Assembly: GCA_018257865.1 (NCBI GenBank)
Contig: JAEUBA010000033.1
Span: 124,001 to 188,000, forward strand
Length of the DNA: 64,000 bases
Source: Stereocaulon alpinum
Taxonomy: Eukaryota > Ascomycota > Lecanoromycetes > Lecanorales > Stereocaulaceae
Reading direction: 5' to 3'
Shown: in pieces, positions 12,216 through 22,918 of the stretch
How positions within the stretch are numbered: the first letter of the stretch is position 1
How the letters are laid out: every line of letters starts with the position of its first letter
Position numbers and translations under genes: made by a program
Notes under the pieces: model-generated
Told to the model about the DNA's origin: nothing
Seen by the model: the letters and a program-made list of their open reading frames with translations, nothing else
Databases searched by the model: none

Positions 12216-13589
12216 TCAGACCCCCATTGTCTTCGCTTGGAACCAAGGCACCTCCATAAGCAACTTCCCGTTCTTCTCCCACAAGTGGAAACCGACCTCC
12301 TCTTCATCGTCCTCATCTTCTGCGCTTCCTTTCTTTGAAATCTTTTCTGTTGCTTTTGCTGATAAAGGCAGCATATCATTGGCACCTGAGCCTTGACGTT
12401 TGGCCTGGCTACGTCTAAAAGGATGGAGGAGCGATCTGCGGTTTAAGGACCTTGGAACGGACTGGATGTGGATGTCGTAGCCTGAAGCATTGGCCGAGTT
12501 CGGTCTGGGGCCTGCTGATGATAGAGTATCGCCCATGTGGATGCGTTCGCCGTCTAGTTCCTTACCATTGTCGTCGTCGCTCACGAGTGGAGGTTCTCTT
12601 AATGCGCGCTGTGGAGATAGGATGGGTTTTGGGGGTTGAAGAGCGGCAGAGCTTAGGGACGACGTCTCTTCTTCCTTCCTATGGTCGCCGTCTGAGATCT
12701 GCTCCACCGGAATAGCAGACTTTTGATCACTCGATTTAGCCGGCGAAGTAGGCTTAGCTTCAGAAGAATGGTAATATCTCCTCTCCTCAAACGTCTCTTT
12801 CCTCTTCCCCTTCGCAGCAACAGCCATTAATTGATTCAACACAACAAATTCAAGCTTAAATTTCAACATGTAACTGAAGTCTTGCAACGGGAATCCCAAA
12901 CCGACCTCGTTGAGGAATACCATGATTACTTCGAGAATATCCAAGGAGATAAATATCACGTTCACGCAGATAAGATCGCGCATAACGCGGCGTTGCCGAA
13001 CTGTCAATTTTCGCTTTAGCATGGTGACTAGGGACCAGATGTAGACGCAACTGATCGTAGCTTCGATGATCGTAAAGCCAGGCTGGCAGACTCTCGTATA
13101 GATGGCAAACCTCGGCGACCAGACGGACGAGATCTTCGGATTAGGGTTGTACGCTCCCCATACTATGACAAGATCTGGAATGTTGATTGCGAAGGATGCG
13201 CAGAGGATGTAGATGAACAGCCAATGTTGTAGTCTGTGGTTCTGATTGATGAGGTGAAGCCGAGAGTAGAGCACTAATAGCTCCGCGAGTGAGTAAGATA
13301 TCCATCCGACGGCAATAAAGATCGTCCAGAGAGGCCAGATGCTGTTCCACTCGTGTTTGAAGAAACTCAAAAGTAAACCTATGGCATTCAGTGGGACGGC
13401 CCAGACGCCAATGAACATACTCCAGTAGTAGAGTCCTGTGCGCCGTTTGAAGGCACGGTAAATTCCAATGTTGACGTCGATGACAAGGTAGAATATCAAT
13501 GCAAAGAAGGCGCTACATGCCAGGTCCTCGCCAGGTCGCCATTTAGGAGCTTTGTCTTCTGCAATGGCATACGCTGAGTAAGAAGGCAT
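12216..13589 (-). CDS. Seven-transmembrane fungal membrane protein (DUF7703-like)
   Basis: A single uninterrupted minus-strand frame from an ATG at 13587-13589, 457 residues. I count seven hydrophobic helices in the first ~265 residues: around SAFFALIFYLVIDVNIGIY, YWSMFIGVWAVPLNAIGLLL, TIFIAVGWISYSLAELLVLY, WLFIYILCASFAINIPDLV, a helix in FTIIEATISCVYIWSLV, ICVNVIFISLDILEVIMVF, and a last one near the motif LEFVVLNQLMAVAAKG. After these comes a ~190-residue cytoplasmic-looking tail rich in Ser, Pro and charged residues, with an acidic patch (EDEDDEEEV). From memory this pattern fits a fungal family of unknown function (DUF7703), distantly like Pth11/rhodopsin-type 7-TM proteins. No ligand or role can be assigned, and no intron is needed. 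Confidence 0.7.
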   Translation of the reverse strand: MPSYSAYAIAEDKAPKWRPGEDLACSAFFALIFYLVIDVNIGIYRAFKRRTGLYYWSMFIGVWAVPLNAIGLLLSFFKHEWNSIWPLWTIFIAVGWISYSLAELLVLYSRLHLINQNHRLQHWLFIYILCASFAINIPDLVIVWGAYNPNPKISSVWSPRFAIYTRVCQPGFTIIEATISCVYIWSLVTMLKRKLTVRQRRVMRDLICVNVIFISLDILEVIMVFLNEVGLGFPLQDFSYMLKFKLEFVVLNQLMAVAAKGKRKETFEERRYYHSSEAKPTSPAKSSDQKSAIPVEQISDGDHRKEEETSSLSSAALQPPKPILSPQRALREPPLVSDDDNGKELDGERIHMGDTLSSAGPRPNSANASGYDIHIQSVPRSLNRRSLLHPFRRSQAKRQGSGANDMLPLSAKATEKISKKGSAEDEDDEEEVGFHLWEKNGKLLMEVPWFQAKTMGV

Positions 13590-14930
13590 TCTATCAACAG
13601 CTGTTCCTGTTTCTCAACACGCAAGGCTGAGATGCGGGCGAGAAAGGCACAGAGCGGGCTCGAGATGGGAATAAAGACCGAGCAGAGCAAAGTACGTTGA
13701 CTTGTTCTAATGTCAGAAGAAACCTTTGCAATCATACCGTATGGAAACAATAGGCAGCGAGAAGGCAATGGTGGAATAGAGAGCCCGGCCTTTAAAGGGG
13801 AGCAGCTCAGGTCCCCACGCCATCAGCTCCAGTGATCAGCACTGCGAACTGATAACGGACGTCATCAAGACACTCACAGTGGTGTAGAAGCAACTGCATG
13901 GCTGAGGCACTGTCATGTACGTTTTATTTCTGATAGCGAAATGATACCAAACCCGCGGATTCGAGTTTGAACTTGCAGGAACGTGGCTTATTATCTTCGG
14001 TGTGATTCGCCAACCCCGCATGCACGTAGCTGGGAAAGCATGTGGTGCATTACATTCGTACGTCCTCATCATCATCTACGAATTTCGTGCTCTTATGTAT
14101 GGGTGGGCTGCTTATCCATGGTTTGACTATTTTGTGGTGGACTCCGCCACCCATCTCAGCGACGCCCGGAATTTCAAAGTGGCCCCCTAAATCGTGCGGG
14201 TCCGGGCACCGCTCTGGCGTTCCCCAAGCACTCTGGATCGTCCCCTTATGAAGGACAGGTGCTAAGACAGACTAAGGAGTTCAATAGCTGTTATCGATCC
14301 ATAGCTTCATAGCACTCATGGTGTATAGTAGCTTTATGATAACGCGTACAGTAGTATTCATAACGATCCCGGTAAGTTGACTGTTCCCAATACTGTAGAT
14401 CCTACCCCTCTGGGATGGGGCTGCAGTCCACGGATGGCACACTCGATCAGTAAAGTTTCAGATATCTACAAGATGGGTAGGAGAGTCCATAGAAGAAGCC
14501 ATGGGTCCATGGATAGGCGTCTCTTCCATTAGATGGGAAAGTCTGCAAGTTGGATATGACATATGCATGAGAACCCCAGAACCCCCAACGGTTAGTGTGA
14601 CGCTGATAGCTTACGGCGTTTGAAGCCACACCACAGTCCCGGTAACCAATCGCATCTGATAGAATTGAGGTTGCTCAATTGCATCAAATCAGACTTGAAG
14701 GTGGAAGAGAAGACTCACTAGTGAACATGGGACAATACTATGGGAAACGATGTTAGGGTAGCTGTCTGGAAAAAAGGTAGTAGAATGCTCAATGATCTAA
14801 ATGGTAATTCATGATGGAAATACCGTAGATTGCGTAACATCCTGTCCTTAAGATCACCTCCATTCATTATTATCCTCCTCATCGCAAGAAATTCTGCCCC
14901 TCATCTCACAGCACTTGATGAGTGTCAAGC
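13590..14930. other. Intergenic stretch between two minus-strand genes
   Basis: This holds the presumed promoter of the 7-TM gene and the 3' flank of the annexin gene. A short perfect hairpin (AATTGAG, 4-nt loop, CTCAATT at 14663-14680) lies about 250 nt beyond the annexin stop. Nothing else stands out. Confidence 0.5.
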
Positions 14931-17186
14931 CTACAATTCGACCTTACATAAAGCCACACAGAAATCTCCGAACTCGCCTTTGGTTCCTTCCTCGATAGCA
15001 CGCTCCAGACGCGTATCATACTTCTGCTTATATGCTATCTTGATTCTCTCCATGTGCCTTGGTTCCCAATGGAATCGTACCAGACGACTAACCAGCAGGT
15101 CGGAGCGGTCTTTAGATGTCTCGGACAATGCTTGATGTAGAAGTAAGGCGTCGCGAACAGGCTTGTTCAGTACGCCATTGATGATGTGCGCAAGAGTTTC
15201 GCCCTGCGTCATTAGAATTAGCCTTTGATTTGACTACATGGAAGTAAAAGGAGACATACCACAAGATTTTGGGACTTCTTTATCATCTCTCTAGCAAAGT
15301 TCTTATGATATTGGCCTTCAAAAACACGTAAGACTTCAGCAAGATGTTTGTCGCTTCTAACCACAATGATGTTGATCATGGCAGTTTCTCCTCCTTCCTT
15401 GGAAGTCAAGGCACGGTAGAGATCCTGAGCGTCTTTGCGTACGAGGTCAATTGAGAGCTTCTCATTGTCTGACATACGTCTCTCCTCGAGGGCGAGTAAG
15501 ACAGCGTTGCGAAATTTGTCCTTTCTCAATTCCGTCTGCATGCATTTTTCCAAGCTGTTATTATAGCGTTGGTCGCTGAAGGCATCCTTGATCTTCACAA
15601 TCTCGCTGTTCGTACGGCCCATGAGACTTTCGATCAGAAGTTCTCTACGGGAAGTGTTCGATTGATACCAAAAGTTTGCCCAGTGTGCCTCGCTCTCCCA
15701 TCTACCCAAAGCCGTCGCGTAAGCAACTTTCCCGAGATTGCCGCTTAATTTCACCTTGATGTGTTTGGCAATATTGACGCCTTTCCCTTGAGCCTTCATG
15801 TGTTTCTTGTATTCCGTTCTCAGCATCAAGACATGGTCGTCAGATAGGTGAGGCAGAATCTTGATGATAGGCTTGGTATCAGGAGTTGAGTGTTTCAAGG
15901 CCGCTGCCAGAGTGAGCGCATCGGGTTCCGGGTCGTAGAAAGAGACAGTCTTGACGCTCCTTTTCTTGAGCGTAGATCTGGAATATCCCCTAGAGTCATC
16001 TGAGTCCTCATCAAGGGGATCGAGATCAGAAAGATCGTCATCGGCCCTCGATGCTAACATCATTGGAGACGGCATGGGTGAGATCGATTGATAAGTGCCA
16101 CGATATGCTTCAAGAAGTGGGCTTCCCGGCGGTAGGCCCCCTTGCATATGGACTTGTTGTTGCCCCGGTGCTACCAAGCCCAACATACTCCCAGCTGCTC
16201 CACCCGAGACTGAAAGACGGTGTAGCTTTGGCGGGGATGGAGGCGCAATGTAGCTACCGTGAGCAAACTGGGGTTCAGCACTTGCAGTGTATGAGACCTT
16301 TCTGCCGTTTGGGGCATATTGCCCTCGATCTGCGTACTTGTATTCGATTCCACGCGTGCTGACCGAGCCCCTGTGAGCATCTGGTCTGGCAATAACCTGG
16401 GGTTGAGCGTATCTATTGAGACGTCAGCTAGATGGCCATTGCGGTGGAAGAGGAATTACGGGAATCGTACTGGGGGTTTGGAGAATGTCCGCCAGCGAAC
16501 CCTCCAGGCATTGAGAGCTGGCGATACTTCTCTCCCCCTTCGCCGCTGCTGGTGCTCATATGCCTTTTCCCATGACGGTCCTGTTCAAGCTTTGCATTCG
16601 AGATCTCAACATACTCGCCTCTTTCTGTACGGACTAAGGTTGTTGAGCCCTTGTGCCTCGCCTTTCTGTCATCCTCGCTAGAGCTTGAGCTAGAGTCAAC
16701 GTTATCGTAGCGTTTCTTCGAAGCCTTCTTCTTCTTTCTGCCATCAGAGTCGCTATCACTGTGATGCTTTCTATGGGACTTCTTCTTGGCATCAGAATCG
16801 CTGTCACTATGATGCTTTCTATGGGACTTTTTCTTGCTTTTGCTGTCCGACTCACTGTCGTCACGGTGTCTCCTGGAATGGCTTTTTCTGTATCTTGAGT
16901 CCGAATCCGAATCACTCTCATCGCTATCACGACGCTTCTTAGAATGTTTCTTCTTAGACCTGTGGTCCGAATCGCTGTCCGAGTCACCATAGTATTTCTT
17001 GGAGCTCTTTTTCCTTGACCTGGTATCCGAGTCACTTTCATCACTCTCGTAGTTTTTCGAGGAGGACATCTTTATGATGACAGCTGGCGAGGGAGCCCTG
17101 GCGTCGCGTGATCGAGAGCGTTCATCTTTACGGCCAGGCGATTTGGAGCGGCCTCTAGAACGGCCATCGTCGACTCTGAGAGACAT
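14931..17186 (-). CDS. Fungal C4-like annexin with charged Ser-rich N-terminus
   Basis: Phospholipid-binding annexin-fold protein. Three exons on the minus strand: 17186-16471, 16412-15260, 15203-14931; introns 58 and 56 nt, phases 2 and 0; 713 residues. The start at 17186 gives MSLRVDDGRSRGRSKSPGR, the beginning expected for this family. Residues ~40-180 are S-D-S-D-rich blocks alternating with K/R/H runs. A Gly/Pro/Tyr-rich linker follows, then four annexin repeats from about residue 390 (DALTLAAALKHSTPD... to ...FCVALCKVEL). The canonical GxGT calcium loops are not evident, so calcium binding is uncertain. This matches the Aspergillus ANXC4 type of long annexin from filamentous ascomycetes. 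Annexins usually act at membranes; the RS/KS-like tail suggests phosphorylation, which is inference. Confidence 0.85.
16741..16840. repeat. 48-nt tandem repeat inside annexin exon 1
   Basis: GATGCTTTCTATGGGACTT recurs at a 48-nt spacing (near 16763 and 16811). It encodes two near-identical 16-residue units, KKSHRKHHSDSDSDAK then KKSHRKHHSDSDSDGR, in the annexin N-terminus. The array keeps the frame and probably varies in length between strains. Confidence 0.8.
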
Positions 17187-18333
17187 TCTTGAGTAGATAG
17201 CAACGAGTCGCAAGGCCAATGGCTGGGAAGACTGGTGTTGGATGAGTTGAGACTGTCACCGCCAGCTGAAAAGGCCATTGCGGCACTATTGTCAGCTCCC
17301 GGTGGGGCAGTTGGACGCGCTATGCCAAGAAAAGGTTCGGGCGAAAGAGAAAGAATCTTGGATCTCAGGCGTGCCAGATAAGCTGTACTTTGCTTTCTCC
17401 GTCTATACTACATGATTAACAGCAGAAAAGGAGAATGTTTCGATCTCATGATTTCATAACGTAGCTTGCAGACTTTCGAGGTCTTCGATGGTACTCATGT
17501 TCATGCGATGTCACCCTGAACTTCACGATAACCTAAATCCCAATGCTTGACTTCAGCCGCGTTGTCGACTACAAGCTAACAAGATAGCATGTCTGGAGCT
17601 CCGGTTGGGCTCGAAAGACGATAGCTCGTATCCAGAGAACAGCAAGCATCAAGACCACTACCTTAGTATTGAGAGCTGACGCTGCACAACGCCGTAGACG
17701 AAGGCCGGTGCGGGTGTGATAGCGACGAGTGGTTTGAGCAGAGAGCATGCGTGCCAACGACGGCCTGTCGCTTTGGCTGCAATGTCAGGGGCGCGAGCTT
17801 GACGGGCACCGGCAGTAACTTGTGCAGTAGTACTTAGTATTTAGGTTGAAAGTCACTGGCCATATAACATATTGCGGATGATCAGCCCAAAGGGGAAGTC
17901 GCCAAACATGGAACGTGCCTGCAGATCAAGTGCCAATCGCCTGCCGCCAATCCTTTGATGCAACCAAGCCCACGTTTCTCCATAACTATCCCTTGACCAC
18001 CATCCATCCCGTATTGATTATTTCGGATGTGTAGCATCATCAAGCAGCTCTTTCACCTGATCTGCGTCATCTGCAGAACATGCCTCCATTGACAATCTCA
18101 ACTGTTGGACATAATTCGATCTCGTGTTCGCCAAGGCAAATGGTTCTCTCGGAGCCTCTGCTCTTAGGATATGTTCCTCCTCCAATAAGCACTATCTCCG
18201 TCACAGCGTGTTCTGTAAACATCCTAGCCGGGTCATGACCATATTGTCTTCCCCACCTCTATATTAAGATCATGTTCCACCCTTGGTACCCCAATCTTGA
18301 CTCTGAAATCTTCTACTTACTCCCATCTACATC
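17187..18333. other. Divergent intergenic region, annexin / Vps62-like
   Basis: About 1.1 kb between two divergent starts, so it presumably contains both promoters. CT-rich stretches lie before 18334 (TCTTCTACTTACTCCCATC). Minor open frames (e.g. 17569-17757 minus) have no recognisable content. Confidence 0.5.
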
Positions 18334-19496
18334 ATGTCTCCATCATCTCAGATGTGGCTAGGCCTTCTGGCAGGTCTATCACAATTACGTCAGGTATCTT
18401 CTACACCGTTCATAATTCCTTTCCTTGAAGAACGTCAAGCATCTACAGTCCCAGATTTCGTCTCAACTTATGGTATGCAGAAACAGTATTTGAAAAGCTC
18501 TGCTATACAGTGAATAACGCTTCCCAGCTCCTCTCGTGTGGCTATACTCAGGCGAGACATACTTCCCTAGCGATATCGGGGCCCAGTTGGAGCATACTAA
18601 GCCAGAGGTCAACTTCGAGGTTATACCTGGCTACCCGACGCCCTTAACGCTCGACAATCTAGACTCTCTGAATGCCGACAATGGTACTCAAGTATACCTC
18701 ACTTCTGTCGACGACATTACTACAAACCCTACCTGGCTTAATGGCGTCAAGCCAGACAGCACAGGAAAGACGGATGGGGCTGTCAGTGTCGCTATCATCG
18801 TCAATGACCGTGGGAACGGCGAAGTTGATGCTTTCTACATGTACTTCTATGCGTTCAATTGGGGAGGTACCTTCTTGGGCAAAGATGTCGATGATCATGT
18901 TGGGGTAGATTTCCTCTCCATTCGTGATCGAGTGACTCAGGCTGATCATCTCTCTCCAGGACTGGGAACATAACATGGTCCGATTTGTTGATGGGGTACC
19001 GTCCCAAGTTTGGTACAGTCAGCATAGCTTCGGCGAAGCTTTCACCTACGACTGCTTAGAGAAGCAAGGTGTTCGCCCCTTCACGTACTCTGGTAATGGA
19101 TCCCATGCCAACTACGCTGTCACCGGGAAACATGATCATACCATCCCGAACTTCAACCTGCCGGGTACCGGCATCCTCACTGACTATACAGATCAGGGAA
19201 CATTGTGGGATCCTCTGCTGAACGCCTACTTTTACAGCTTCAACGCGGACGCCAACACATACACAGCATACGATTCTTCGTATCCGACGGCCTGGTTGAA
19301 ATTCATAGGTAAATGGGGTGATGAGCAGTATCCGAACTCAGACAAAAGGCAGCATGAGGTGATACCTGGTATTTCTGCAACAGCTCATTATGCCGGTGGC
19401 CCTACCGGTCCTGAAGACAAGCAGCTCAACCGTACTGAAGTCTGCCCAACGGCCAGTGGTTATGTCTGCGACGTGAGGACCTCGCTCACTTCATAA
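18334..19496 (+). CDS. Vps62-related protein
   Basis: Three exons, 18334-18472, 18528-18904 and 18960-19496; both introns 55 nt, phases 1 and 0; 350 residues. The joined sequence has the Vps62-family blocks: APLVWLYSGETYFPSDIG near the start, FYMYFYAFNWGG in the middle, and DHVG|DWEHNMVRFVDG across intron 2, where the family is contiguous, which fixes that junction. Further blocks are SHANYAVTGKHDH and a C-terminal PTGPEDKQLNRTEVC. A short hydrophobic N-terminus (MWLGLLAGLSQL) may be a signal peptide. Yeast Vps62 is linked to vacuolar protein sorting, but many fungal relatives are secreted and uncharacterised, so the biological role is open. The ORF after the first ATG would stop within intron 1 if unspliced. 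Confidence 0.85.
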
Positions 19497-20272
19497 GAAG
19501 CTGTACAAAACGGGGTCGTAACAGGGACGGAATTGTCAAACATTCATGCCAGTAATTATTAGTTTGTAGTCTCTCCAAATTGAAAACTTAGCAAATGTAG
19601 TCATTCTTAAGGAGATTATACCCTCTAAGAGTCCTTGATGCTATGATGACATCGATCCTCCATTGAACCTTCCTACCACATGAAACGTGGAGAAAGTGTG
19701 CTAGAAGGACCTGAACCGACCTAGCGGTTCCGCGGAAGGGTCCGGTTTGCTTTTAGGCTCAAATCTTCAGCCTCCTAGCAGGGCCCCTGCATGCAAATCC
19801 GGCCCCTAAATAATTTGACCTGTCAAGCTGCCAAAAACATCCCATCTTTTGCATTCGAATTGCAATCAAGTTACTCCAACCTCGCGCTGTCGCTGCTCTG
19901 TGCTCTTATTCAAGATTCACGGCAGACAATAAAGTTCTTGGAGCTCTGCTATTAATGTCGACACGCGCCGCACTCACTCCGGATCCTCGGAAGTGCTAAC
20001 CTATCACACAAGCGTTGATCCATGCACCTTGCCTCCTGGGATTGAAGTGGTGTACAGGAACGTGGGATAAGACATAACGATCACAACAGAACAAATCGCA
20101 AGGATCATCATCGTGTCCGGCACCTCGAGGCCACAACGACCGTAGCTTCGTGGGATGTGTCAAGAGCTATCAAAGCATCATATTTCACTTTGCGCGAGTA
20201 CGCAACACAAACGTACATCGCGCTTTCCTTACCCATAGCAACACGCGCCACACTATAAGGTCGGACCTCGCC
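19497..20272. other. Intergenic stretch
   Basis: Contains the 3' flank of the Vps62-like gene and the promoter of the septin-like gene. The open frame that enters 20273 from upstream begins without an ATG. No RNA gene or repeat was seen. Confidence 0.5.
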
Positions 20273-22172
20273 ATGCAGCGTTCACCAAAACCTCAGCAGC
20301 AAATTCGTGCTGTGAGCCAGCCCTACTCCCCAACCTCTCCAACCCCAGAGGACCAGTCAGTGCTTGGGTCGCCTAACAGCGGCAATGATTCTGTTCGTCG
20401 TAAAGGCTCTTTCAGCTTCCTTCGCCGGAGTAAATCTCGTGATCGGTCAGTATCTGGAAGCAGCACACCGCAACGGAAGCTGAGCAGAAAGGAGCGATCA
20501 AGAAAACGACAACAGGACATGCTGCAAGAACAGATACCCTCCCAACCGCCACGCATACCAATCGTTCCGCATCAGCCAGACTTACAAACATTCGGTGGTG
20601 AAGAGACGAGACCAGACGGTGGGGCCATTATGTCAAATCGAGCAGGAGGTTCATTCCAGGACAGACTAGCTCAGAAAACGTCACAGGAGGCTATGGGATC
20701 GGATATGTACCGAGGAATGTCAGTCCCACCTGTCCCACCAATACCGAATATCCCTGGCATTACAGCGATGGCCAAAAGTCCATACATCGATCAATTCGCG
20801 AGAACGGAGAGCATGGCACACCGTGGGCGCGCCAGCTATGCAAGCAGCGCCATCAGTACTATCAACAGCCCGAGGAAGATCCGGCGGAGGAAGGACCCCA
20901 CTCCTTTCAAGTAAGTCGCAAACTCGAGTCTACGGTAAGAACATAGCTAATCGCAGACGAAGCCTACTCGTTATCGGTGCGCGAAGTTCCGGCAAAACGT
21001 CGTTCCTGAACTTCCTCCGTACATCACTAGCTCTTCCAGCTTGGAAGCAGCGGCAGCAACCCCCTGACAATGACTTCGACAACCTCAATGCCCATTCGGC
21101 TTTGGCTTTCCCCACATTCACCTCTCATTACGTCGAAACCGAGGTTGAGAGCGAACGCATCGGAGTGACGCTATGGGATTCGGAGGGTCTCGAATCAAAC
21201 GTTGTTGACATTCAGATACAAGATATGAATACATTCATTGAGAGCAAGTTCGAGGATACATTTAACGAAGAAAGCAAAGTAGCCCGCGCTCCTGGCATTC
21301 GTGACACGCACATTCACTGCGTGTTCCTTCTACTAGATCCGGTCCGTCTGGATGCAACCATCGCTGCCAACCGGAAAGCCAGCGAGATTAATGGGGCCAA
21401 GGCAAAAGCGAACTCATTCGTCAAGGGTCGCTCCGAAGCCCTTCCGAGTGGCCTCGATGAGAACCTAGACTTGAACATACTACGTGGACTGAAAGGCAAA
21501 ACCACAGTGGTGCCTGTCATCGCCAAAGCGGATACTATCACGTCGGCACACATGGCCCATCTCAAACGCGCAGTTTGGGATTCCCTGAAGAAAAACGGCC
21601 TCGAGACTTTAGAAGCCCTGAACCCGGATGATGATGATGATGATGACGATTCAGACATCACATCCGTAAATGAGGGCAGAAACGGTCACACCAATGGTTT
21701 CGACGAACGAGAGGAAGATGCCGCCAAGGCCGAGGAGGACAAATTCTCGGTCACCTCGGTCCTTGACTCCCCTTCGGATTCCGGCTCATCCTTCTCAGCC
21801 AATGACTTCGACCTTGCTAGACCCGGTAAACCCGGTAAACCCTCTCCCGCACGCACGCCGTCCTCCCCAACTGTTCCATCATCTGCACCAGCAGAGCCTC
21901 CCGCGCTTCCCTTGTCCATCATCTCTCCTGATATATACGAGCCAGAAGTAGTCGGCAGGAAGTTCCCTTGGGGCTTTGCAGATCCCATGAATGCCGAGCA
22001 CTGCGACTTTGTGAAGTTAAAGGAGACGGTCTTCACCGATTGGAAGAGCGACCTGAGAGAGGCCAGCAGGGAACTTTGGTATGAAGGGTGGAGAACTAGC
22101 AGACTGAACAAGAAAGCGAGAAGAGATGGAGCTTTCATTGGTGATATGAGCACACAGATATGGACGCAGTGA
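20273..22172 (+). CDS. Divergent septin-type GTPase (AspE-like)
   Basis: Two exons, 20273-20910 and 20957-22172, with a 46-nt intron in phase 2; 617 residues. Exon 1 encodes a ~210-residue disordered, Ser/Pro/Arg-rich N-terminus starting MQRSPKPQQQ. The G domain follows across the junction: RSLLVIGARSSGKTSFL carries the P-loop (residues ~219-226), VTLWDSEGLES stands where G3 (usually DTPG) is expected, and VVPVIAKADT is the G4 motif AKAD. An insert of acidic and Ser-rich sequence (eight Asp in a row, then PGKPGKP) interrupts the fold. The septin C-terminal block FPWGFADPMNAEHCDFVKL is intact. There is no obvious C-terminal coiled coil. Septins form filaments at septa and growth sites. The long N-terminus and altered G3 fit the filamentous-fungus-specific group of AspE-type septins, an assignment from memory. 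Confidence 0.8.
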
Positions 22173-22918
22173 GAGTCGAGAAGACGAAGTTTATGCGAAA
22201 ATGGTGCTCGAGAGCCGGGATCTCTGCTTGTGGAGGTGGAGTTCCCTCGCAGTGCGATCTTTACATTCCATTCTCATACCCCTTTACTTCAATGTGTTAA
22301 TATTCGTGATCAGCATCGGCGCTTTTTGGCGCCTCTGTATCATACTTTCGTGAGGCTATATAGCATACGCTGAGCGTATCTCTACATAGTTGGAGGGAAG
22401 TTGGTAGAAAATTGGTGGCAAGTTGATGGAATATGCGTAAATACTAGGAGTGAATGTAGTAATTACATCCATGTCCAAATGAACGACTTGGTCCACGTGT
22501 TGTATCCCCAGTATGAACCCTTGAGCAATGATGCCACGAATGAATGTTTACTGTAGCGTTCTAGACCAGCTCCTACGGTCCTAGCTTTGTGACTTTCCAA
22601 CCTAGCGCGAACTTGACAGACTCTTGGCGAAACTTGGCACTTAAGGTTTGAAGCTTGCCCAGAAAGCTTGCTTTTATCTTCTCGTCAGCAATTCTGATTG
22701 GCCGGGCACTTACAACTTCGACCTGCTGATGACGGGATTTGCCAATGGAGATCATCTGCACATCCTTCGAAGTCGTTAAGTTACCACAATTGAGCGCCCT
22801 GTCTTTCCTTTTTATTTCTTACACCGCTGCTCTTTTGCTTTCGAGCGTTGGTGAGGGAATCAATGCATGGCTATATGTCAATAAACCTCCTTCCGTCTGA
22901 AACACCACCGTTATCAAC
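22173..22918. other. Intergenic stretch
   Basis: 3' flank of the septin-like gene and promoter of the TOK channel gene. No supported ORF, RNA gene or repeat. Confidence 0.5.

Noticed and set aside
16634..17044. 136-codon Arg/Thr-rich minus-strand ORF
   Set aside because: Out-of-frame reading of the annexin SD/K-rich repeats.
21314..22153. Ser-rich minus-strand ORFs opposite the septin gene
   Set aside because: Antisense shadows of the acidic and Ser-rich septin insert.
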